Assembly (NCBI RefSeq): GCF_042100115.1
Contig: NC_091272.1
Location: forward strand, 4,340,001-4,404,000
Source of the DNA: Alternaria dauci
Lineage: Eukaryota > Ascomycota > Dothideomycetes > Pleosporales > Pleosporaceae
Length of the DNA stretch: 64,000 bases
Direction: 5' to 3'
How positions within the stretch are numbered: position 1 is the first letter of the stretch; each line of letters begins with the position of its first letter. The notes under the pieces were generated by a model, which did not search any database, was not told the origin of the DNA, and saw only the letters and a program-made list of their open reading frames with translations. Position numbers and translations under genes: made by a program. Below are positions 56,276 through 64,000 of this stretch, piece by piece.

Positions 56276-59106
56276 CAATCATGTAACCTGATCGTGGTCG
56301 CAACACAACCTTGGAAGCTGGAGGGCTCGAGCCATCGCGCAGGCTTAAAGTGGTGCCCACTACCCTGTTCCGCATTATCTGTCACGTTTGGTCATAAGCC
56401 GCCTCAAATCAGCTAGAGATTGAAAGGTGTGTTGCACGCAGTCCTGGTTCGTTGAGTGTTTGCACGTGGAGAGTTGGGCGTGGGAGGAAGCCACGAGGTG
56501 GAAGCGGGGATGTGGGGTGGTGGCCTGTTCACCTTGGGCGGCATGTACAGTACGCGTAAGCGATCATCTCTACTCTTCACCTGTCGCGCCAGCCTACGGG
56601 TAGTACTCTTTTATGTCAGTGTACAGGACGCGCCGTCACGCATGCGTTCTAAGATCAGGATCGGGTGTATTTCAAAGTTGTTGACGAAGCTAAAAGCCAT
56701 CGCTATGATGAACACCTGGGCATGAGAGAGAACGAAGCGGCTGTAGTAGGGCTGGTTGAGGCTAGAGGCATCAAAACAGCTACGGGTACCTTCTCTAGAG
56801 CGAAGCAGCATGTAGGCGATGACTGCGAGCAGCGAGGAAGTCTACCTAGGTAGGTACCGATGGATGTCGACGCGACAACTAGTACGCTTGGTGCAAACGA
56901 ACCAAAAACCATCCTCTGGGAAGTTTCAACACCAGGCAACCCTCCAAGGCGCCACGAGCTAATTTCGATACGTTGAAGTGATCATGATTTATCTAAGCGG
57001 AATATTGAAGGTGTGAGAAGACTTTGGTCGAGCATCCAAAGTGAAACCAGGTATACCGAACAAGCTCATGGAAACTCCCGACCGACCCAAACTTCGTTGC
57101 AGCCCATGACGTCATCCATCGCAAACTCAAGATTGCCCTTCCACCTAATCCATGGCTCCCGCAACTCAATAACTCTCGATGAACTTTATCAAAATTTCCA
57201 AATCATTGCATACTCTTGGCTTACGCAAGTCATGACGATTCCTTCCAGTTCTCCCTTATCTCGTCTACATCATACTGCCGCGCATCACCCAAACTCACTC
57301 TTCGCCAACCTGCAGCCTCGCTTGGATGATTTGCAACATGCATGCATACATGTGCCAAGTCCAGGAAGCATAAACTTCCAACGAGCAAGGAGTGTGTTTG
57401 CGAGAATGTAATTGGCTGCGCGACCAACACCTGTTGAGTGGAAGAATCGCGGGTAAATCAGCAGCATGGAAGAGTGTTGCAGATTGAGGCGTAAAGCGAC
57501 AAGTCATCTTCGTCTACCTAGTGTGGTCACCCGGCTGTTGGGCGAGAAGGGCGGAATGTCGCATATGGCGAGCCGCAAACGACCACGACGCTGATCATTC
57601 AGCCTATGTTGATCGCCGTAAACCTTGTTCCGATCACCTCCGCTCGAACTGATGGCAGGCTTCATGCCTTCACTTGATGCCGTCGCCTCTTGATCCCTGT
57701 TCTTCCTATGTAGAACTTGTGCGAAAAATGTTCTGTCAGGCTCTTCGTTCCATGAGTGCATGTCCAACAGCGCAGAGAGACAAGGTAGCCACAACCGCGT
57801 GGCGCAACGCCACGACTGTAGTCTGTAACAGCATTGCGAATCTCGACTGCCGCCGTTAGCCCAAAGAAAAAAAGAAAAAAACTTTTACCGAAACCGTAGG
57901 GCTGGGCGAATCCACATCTTCACGACCTACATGCAAAGACCCCGTTCCAAAAAAGTCAAAGCTGAAAGAAAGTGGTGACATTTCTCTAAACGCTAACAGT
58001 AGCTCTCCCGCCGACTTAGCCTGCGCGCTACACGTCTCCAGTCAGCTTCCATGGCGCATCTAGATCCACTCTCTAGTCCATCGTGGAGAGCTGAAAAGCA
58101 AAATGCTCTACTGTGTACTGGCTGCTGACGTTAGCCGCGCCAGCGCGACCATGCGCCAAATGGGTTGGGATCAAACAAATGCCATGCCGGTGACGCTCTC
58201 ACCACTCATTTCAGCCTCACCGCGCACTCCGGTAATCCGGTTACAAACATTAGTGCATAGGTGTCTCAGCCTTACTGCGTAGTGGTCAGCAACCAAGAGG
58301 CTCGGTGCGGAACTACTGGAATAACAACCTATCAATTTCAAGTGGCGCACACCCCTACCTCACAGAGTGGCTTGCCAAAGTACTGTGTAAGCGAACTCAC
58401 CGGCTGTACTTCGCTGTCAGGTATCGGCAGGCGGTCTGGTAGTCTTCAGTCTAGCCACGCGGCAGGTGGAAGGCGACGGCCCTTCTTGGTGGTGACTACC
58501 GACCGGACGGAATGTAGATGCACATGTAGCTTGGTCGGGCTGAGGTACGCGTACCCGGGAAGTCAACCTGGTTCGGGCTGAGATCTGGATCACTTGAAGA
58601 TCACAATGTTTTAGTCAAATTTGCATTCAGACACGGCACGGTAGAGAACATGCTTGCGGCGAGTGAAGCGCAGCTCGGCAAAACGCTGATCAGCGGCAAC
58701 TGTGGCGATGGAAGAACACGGCTGTAAAGTGGTGAAGGGGTAATGATGATTGTTGTGTCATTGATGATTCTATGTATTTCCTTCATCGCAAAACTCTAGT
58801 AGGGTGAAGGACTACGAAAGGGTATATTCATATGAACAAATGAAAGGTGATGCATCCCAAACGCCCAGCAATGCTATTTTGTCGCACTCTGGGACTTGGA
58901 GTATACTCGTGTGTTGCGCCATATGCAGAATTTGACAGATGCCGAGATAAGGGTGTACGGCAGGTGAATCTGTGTTGCCGACTCTCGGTCTAGAGCGGAA
59001 TGTGTCCCTTTTGGAATGCCGCCGGAATGAGAAATGCTGGATGAAGGTATTTGTGTGCCGAAGAGGAAACGATTATGCTAGTGATGTATGAAATGCTACT
59101 AGACAG
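56276..59106. other. Intergenic region of 2.8 kb
   Basis: Between the APH-like start and the MIF-domain gene stop. Several frames of 60-130 codons overlap; none has a domain or convincing composition. Contains an A-rich run near 57866-57881. No tRNA or transposon signs found. Confidence 0.45.
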
Positions 59107-60253
59107 TTATCTGCGGAAGACGTTCATGAAGCTCTTGCGCTTGTTGACTGCTGGGGTGACAGGCCTGGCGGCAGGAATAGGTGGTGGCGCTGGGTGCGAG
59201 GTAGAGGGCTTCCTGCTGAACTTGGAGAGTAGTGGCTCAGACTTCTTGCTAGGAATCCTGATCTCTTCAATCTTCTCGTTGACAGCTATTCCGGAGTCGC
59301 GGGACGGATCGTGAGAAACCTCAGAGGTGAGGGCTGGTTTTGCGCCACGGTCAGCTTTAGACTGACCACGAGAGAGCATGTTGCTACTCTTTGCCTTGTG
59401 GGCGGATTTGCGCGAGCTCTTGGTCATGGCACGCTTGATGTTGCTACCAGTCTCCTCGGCATGCTGTCGTTCGAGGCGCTCGATTTCGCCCAAGACAGTC
59501 ATACCATTGATGGCGAGGCTCTCTTCTGGGATAGGGACGAACTTGATCACACCGCGGTCTGGCGAGACGCCGATGGACTCGGCCATGAATGTTTGGATCA
59601 GGGCGGCATTGCGCTTGTTGGTCGTAGGCTGCAATTGCACGGGCAGAGCGCTGATAGTGAGCATGTACGTAGGCTCAAAGGATCCACCCAGCAGCAGACA
59701 GGCGGAGTGGTTGACCGTTATCATGACGGAGGCTTCTGGCCTTTGGTAGCGCGTCGAGAGGTGGTGCGAGAGGTCGGTGACCAGGGTATATTCGTCCTTG
59801 ATCTACGTCGGGTTAGTGATTTGCCCAAACAGTGGAGCTCGGCGGAATTCATCAACTTACGATAACATTAGTCCGCAGCTCGGCTACAATTGGTGCATCC
59901 TTGGTCACACGCTCGCGAGCCGACGACGCGATACCGTCCTTGTATGCGAATTGATCTTCGTAAAAGGCAGCACGGGAACGGGAGGTGACGGGGCGCAGGG
60001 GACCGACACCATCGGCGACAGGAGTACGGGCGCGGTCGCGGGAGTCAACCTCGATGTTCTGCACCGACTGGGGTGACGATGCAAAGGAGAACTGCGAGGG
60101 CGAAGGCGAGAGCTGTTCCCCAGCATTTTCCGGTGACAGGAGGGTGGTGCCTGCCTGTTTGGGAAATGCATTGGTGCCAGAGTACGTCGACGTGGACGAC
60201 GGGCGGGACATTTTTGCTTGGGTCGAGGTAGAATTGTTGACCGAATGGGGCAT
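59107..60253 (-). CDS. MIF (macrophage migration inhibitory factor)-superfamily protein with N- and C-terminal extensions
   Basis: Exons 60253-59861 and 59802-59107 encode 362 aa. Residues about 121-242 are a MIF/tautomerase domain: PIVAELRTNVI-IKDEYTLVTDLSHHL across the splice, MITVNHSACLLLGGSFEPTYMLTISALP, NAALIQTFMAESIGVSPDRGVIKFV. MIF proteins normally begin with a free N-terminal Pro that serves as the catalytic base. Here the equivalent Pro121 is internal behind a 120-residue Ser/Pro-rich leader, and the position of MIF Lys32 is Gln/Arg. The C-terminal 120 residues are basic and Ser-rich (NKRKSFMNVFRR end). Tautomerase activity is therefore doubtful unless the leader is cleaved. Start chosen at MPHSVNNSTS; an upstream in-frame Met exists at 60379. 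Confidence 0.87.
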
Positions 60254-62790
60254 GACGGAGAAGAGTAAGAGATGGAGGGGGTGAGAGAGTATAAGAGCGA
60301 CGACCAGGGATATCTGTTTGGGGAGCCGCGAACGAGTTATTCGCCTAGAGATGGATAAAGACGTTGGTGCAACATGCAAGAGCGCAGATCCTGGCGCGCT
60401 TCTCTATCTTGCAATGTGAGACGGGGTCCGAATTAAGACGTGGTGGCGTCTGGTTACCAGGACACGGAACTCTGGGAGGGGAGGTCCGTGTATTGATTGA
60501 CAGTGCTGGGTGGATAGATGGTGCGGCAAGATAGTGTAGTGATGAGCGGTGGGTGGCAGTTCTGGGGGTTCAGGAATAGATGACGGAAGCAAACACACCC
60601 CGCAATCGCAAAAGGAAGGCGTTGGTCGAAGAGGATGGTAGGAGCTGGGCGCTGGGCAGACGACAGCGAACCACTATATGATATGATTTCCATAGAGGGT
60701 CGCCGCATGCCACAGTGCCCTCTCGAGCACCACGCACCCAGCACCAAGCATCTCGGGTAGAGTGACCGGGGTCAGGGCTCCAGATGCAGCGTCACCTGGG
60801 CGCGGGCCAGCCGCCCGCCATGCAGTTTTGGGCGCACGCACACGATCGGACTGGGTATCTGACATTTGGCCTTGCTCAAGACGGCTGTGCGCTGCATCCT
60901 TATCTGGCTACGCGTGTCAAGCGTCGGCCGCTCCATCGTGAGTCCACAATAGCTTCAGCTATCAGCAAGCCCGCGCCCGCTCACTCATCTACGCCACCAC
61001 CCGTACCTGCCAGCTGCCACCTGCAACTACTGCGCTTTCCTAACCCAACGCGCGACTGCCACTCCAAAATAGCACCTTCCACCTTCCACCTTCCACCTTG
61101 CACAGGGCAGGGGAAAAGGGCGACCCCGTAGTCGACGCTTAGCCACCCCTAGCCCAGGACGTTGGCTTCAATCTCAGCGACAACGCAACACCACTCAATC
61201 GAGGTTTGACGCTGTACGCCTAGACTGCGCACTAACCCCATCATCGGCCGCTCTCCTACCCCGCCAGACCCAGCCTAGCCTGGCCCCGCTGCCCTTGGGA
61301 GGACGCTCCGGAGTCTCGACCTCTGTTTGGCGGGCGGGCCTCTTGTGCCATGCCATGTCTCTGCTCTTTTGGCCGAATTTTCTTCACAGTTACGCGGGCG
61401 GGAAGAAGCAGCACCCGCCCTACTCTACCTGGAGCCGCCCTGCTCGCACGGCATGAGCGTGGTGACTGGCACATGCGGTGTCCAGATGCCTAGGCACCAG
61501 CCCGTCACTGAAACAGCCAGTAGCGTGCATCCTTGAATCGTGACGTGAACGTCCAAACGATCCTCCGTGCAAATGGACGGGAGATAAACAGCTGACGCAG
61601 GTACTAGTTCCTCTCCGTCCCAGATTCCCGACTCCAATAACACGGGATCGAGCAATCTCCACTTATATTTAATGCATCCAACCTCGATGACAACTACAAG
61701 CAGCATAGCTCCTTGCCTGCGTAAGGAGATGCACCATGGCAGATAGCCAACCGCCCAACGCTCCCCTTGCCACGTTCGCTGCGCCTCGACTTCTTCCGAA
61801 ATGACTGTCCTAATCCTCACTCGACCAGCACCCAATCGGAATGAAGCGCACTGAGGTCCTCTTGAACCCAAAAAGATGCTCTTTGTTCGTGGCACAGTCC
61901 CATACATGTACTATGTGTCAGGCCTTCTGCATGTCAAGACCCTTTTTCCAAATGTCTGCTGCTAACGCCGTGTAACGACACACCCTACTGGTTGCATAGT
62001 ATCAACTCCATCTCATTTCCCCACGAATGGCTCACGTCCCCTCAACCAGAAGAATAGCTCAGCACCTGGTCTGTTTCTTTGTCTGGTAGAAACCGCCCTG
62101 TTGCGCCACTATGGCGTCTTCATTACACAAGTCCACGGGTGTCTCTAGTTTGCAGCCCCCATCGTAGAGGCTTGATCGAGTGCGGAGACTACGCAAGTAA
62201 CCGTAATTGTTAATACGAATTGAACGGCGCAACCGTGCGGCCCGCCTTTTGGGCTCGCGATCAAGTTGTCAAGCTTTCAAGGTGGGTTTGTGGCGGCGTA
62301 TGAAGGAAGGGTGGTCTGTGTTTATCCGTGGTCGTATGTACAACGGCGTTTTCGTGTACCTATTCAACGGTCGGTTGGATGAGGTCGGCTTGGCAATGAG
62401 CAGCAGTCTTCAGGTATCATCTCGGTTGAGAAAGCGTACATACCTGCGGCAGTGCAGTGTAGCGAGATACAACTGGCACAATAAGGCGCGCACCGTGTTG
62501 GCTATGTAGCATCAAGGCGTAGAATGTGCATGTCCTCGGACATGCAAGCCCGTCATTTGCGCTTCATGATTCGCTTGTCAGGTCGAGCGTCATGAGTATC
62601 ACTGGTATGTTGAATGAAAATGTTACCGTATCAGAGCAATGTCATTGCGCTGGTCAAGGTGATGTCCACGTGAGAGCGCGCAGCGTGTTGCCCAGGTGGG
62701 GATTGGCGCGGGCATCACCATCACCAAACGCAGTCGCCTCACTTCGCACCCCAAGTGACCGCCCGCAACGCAGACCCGATTATATCTCAG
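60254..62790. other. Divergent intergenic region of 2.5 kb
   Basis: Between the MIF-domain gene (minus) and CENP-X (plus). The longest frame is about 160 codons on the minus strand at 61425-61907, with no domain. Holds a heptamer repeat at 61073-61099 and C-rich promoter-like sequence around 60950-61260. Confidence 0.45.
61073..61099. repeat. CACCTTC heptamer tandem repeat, 3.9 copies
   Basis: Perfect CACCTTC units at 61073, 61080 and 61087, then a partial CACCTT. Confidence 0.9.
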
Positions 62791-63363
62791 ATGCCACCAA
62801 AAAATGCGACAGCGAATGCTGCGCGCAGAAAAGGGCCGTCGTTCAACCCACCACGGCCTGTAAACGCGGCTTCCCAGGCATCTACAACCACGAAACGCGC
62901 CCCAGCAGCAGCTTCCCGCGCGGCCGGCCCAGCAAAGAAGAGCAGTGCGACAGGCTCAAAGAGTGGCTTCCAGCCGGCGGCCGATATAATTGACCTCTCT
63001 GATGATGACCAAGATGAAGATGTTGCTGAAGATCTAAATCTCTCAGACTTCGACGACATCATGGAGGACGCGCCCGCTCCCAAGCCACCACCATCAGCAG
63101 CCAAACCTGCCCTTTCCGAGCCCGTCGTACCTCGACCCCTCCTCGCACGTCTGCTTCTCGAGAACTTTGAGGATTCGAACATACAAATACAAACCGGTGC
63201 GATGAAGCTGGTCGGAAAGTACATTGACATCTTCGTCACGGAAGCTTTTCTCAGAAGCCAAGATGAGATGAAAGCGGCTGCAAAAGACGGGGCTTCCATT
63301 GATGGTTTCCTCCAAGTAGAGGATCTGGAGAAGATGACGCCACAACTTGTGTTGGACTTTTGA
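62791..63363 (+). CDS. MHF2: CENP-X / MHF2 histone-fold protein
   Basis: Single exon, 190 aa. The C-terminal about 75 residues are the CENP-X histone fold: RPLLARLLLENFEDSNIQIQ, GAMKLVGKYIDIFVTEA, and the closing VEDLEKMTPQLVLDF, which matches the human DVDQLEKVLPQLLLDF end. CENP-X pairs with CENP-S (MHF1) and binds DNA at kinetochores and with the FANCM/Mph1 helicase at stalled forks. Unlike the short animal protein, this one has a 110-residue N-terminal extension: a Lys/Arg/Ala-rich region, then ADIIDLSDDDQDED (residues 64-77), a textbook SUMO-interacting motif, and an acidic stretch. Start at MPPKNATANAARR. Confidence 0.92.
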   Translation: MPPKNATANAARRKGPSFNPPRPVNAASQASTTTKRAPAAASRAAGPAKKSSATGSKSGFQPAADIIDLSDDDQDEDVAEDLNLSDFDDIMEDAPAPKPPPSAAKPALSEPVVPRPLLARLLLENFEDSNIQIQTGAMKLVGKYIDIFVTEAFLRSQDEMKAAAKDGASIDGFLQVEDLEKMTPQLVLDF

Positions 63364-64000
63364 AAGCGGCAGGTACACGAAGACGTAACGATTCAGCGCG
63401 GACCAGCGATGAGAGGAGAAGAGATACCATCATCTGCCATACGGATGTATGTAAGCCTACTTGAATATGCTGTTGGCGTTGCAATTCGGCTGTATTCCAG
63501 CGAGCAGCCCTTTGCACCGACTACGGCAATGGTTCGACATTTGCGCCGCACCATACACGCACCTTGCACAGCCTGCCTTTGGACGCCGGTGTTTTCAGGC
63601 TATTTTCAGAACATGAGAAGTCAAACAGGGCGAAGGCGGATGTTCGGCGCAATACCACGACTCACAGCAGTCAAGAGGCGGAGAAGGCAAGAGGCCGAAA
63701 CATGGACATGTACATCAGTCGTTTACAGGACGATCTGCCATACGGAATCAGGTCACAAGGACTCATAGACAAATGAAGGACTCAACCGCCTGACACGTTT
63801 GAAACATCTCGCAATGTTGCCTGGCGTCCAAGATCTTGTCGAAGAATTTTACGCGCGCAGCCTGGTAGCCATTTAATGCCCAATCTCGCAAACGCATGTT
63901 CCGGCTGCCTGGCTCGTTCGGTTTTGTGGTTGCCGTTGCCACAGCTGGCTTGAAGCACGATGGGGGTGGGGCTCAAACACAGCCGTAACGTGCAGCGCGT
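63364..64000. other. Intergenic to end of window
   Basis: No supported gene. A frame of about 70-119 codons on the plus strand (63409-63776) has no recognised domain. A gene continuing beyond the window cannot be excluded. Confidence 0.45.

Noticed and set aside
61425..61907. 160-codon minus-strand frame
   Set aside because: No domain, overlaps other frames, composition like random GC-rich DNA.

Overview
The window is nuclear DNA of a filamentous ascomycete (Pezizomycotina). I infer Dothideomycetes, probably Pleosporales, from the gene families and style but cannot prove it. The signs are dense genes on both strands, short spliceosomal introns (mostly 44-85 nt, GT-AG, with CTAAC/CTAAT branch sites), pyrimidine-rich promoters, and fungal families such as GH76, RTA1, Zn2Cys6, MATE and a glycine-zipper repeat protein. 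I see 23 well-supported protein genes, one doubtful one, one tRNA gene and two intron-encoded C/D snoRNAs. There are no transposons, CRISPR arrays or secondary-metabolite cluster. Exon coordinates were derived by hand from reading frame and splice consensus.

Layout. 0.2-6.2 kb (minus strand): GPI-type GH76 mannanase, a 647-aa orphan, and a ZNF511-like zinc-finger protein, the last divergent from an EST1/SMG7-family gene (6.7-9.5 kb, plus). 10.3-11.5 kb: adenosine kinase. 12.3-16.4 kb (minus): 1335-aa glycine-zipper/coiled-coil repeat protein. 18.1-19.2 kb (plus): basic Ser/Arg-rich orphan. A 4.1-kb gene-poor gap follows. 23.3-31 kb: MATE transporter, RTA1 membrane protein, a doubtful ORF, a Zn2Cys6 factor and a UBX2/FAF2-like ERAD factor. 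31.9 kb: tRNA-Thr(UGU). 32.6-37.2 kb (minus): apple-like surface protein, HDOD/DUF3445 protein, APP1-type phosphatase. 38.5-44.7 kb: VHS-GAT protein, OSGIN-like flavoprotein, secreted MGH1-like glycosidase. 45.4-52.3 kb: the divergent pair RSE1 (SF3b) and SDA1 (60S biogenesis). 52.6-63.4 kb: nuclear orphan, APH-type kinase, MIF-domain protein, CENP-X/MHF2.

The most notable item is the tRNA-Thr gene at 31869-31992. Its cloverleaf is complete only if a 52-nt segment with all the marks of an mRNA (spliceosomal) intron (GTAAGT, CTAAC, CAG) is removed from the D stem, between tRNA positions 11 and 12. Nuclear tRNA introns normally lie next to the anticodon and are cut by the tRNA endonuclease. The intron also splits the Pol III A box.

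Second, the divergent RSE1 and SDA1 genes share a 358-bp promoter, and the longest intron of each carries a C/D snoRNA. The RSE1 intron has an snR41-like RNA whose two guides match the 18S sites equivalent to yeast Am541 and Gm1126. The SDA1 intron has a U18-like RNA with a 12-nt guide to 25S rRNA. One promoter would thus supply a splicing factor, a ribosome-assembly factor and two rRNA-methylation guides.
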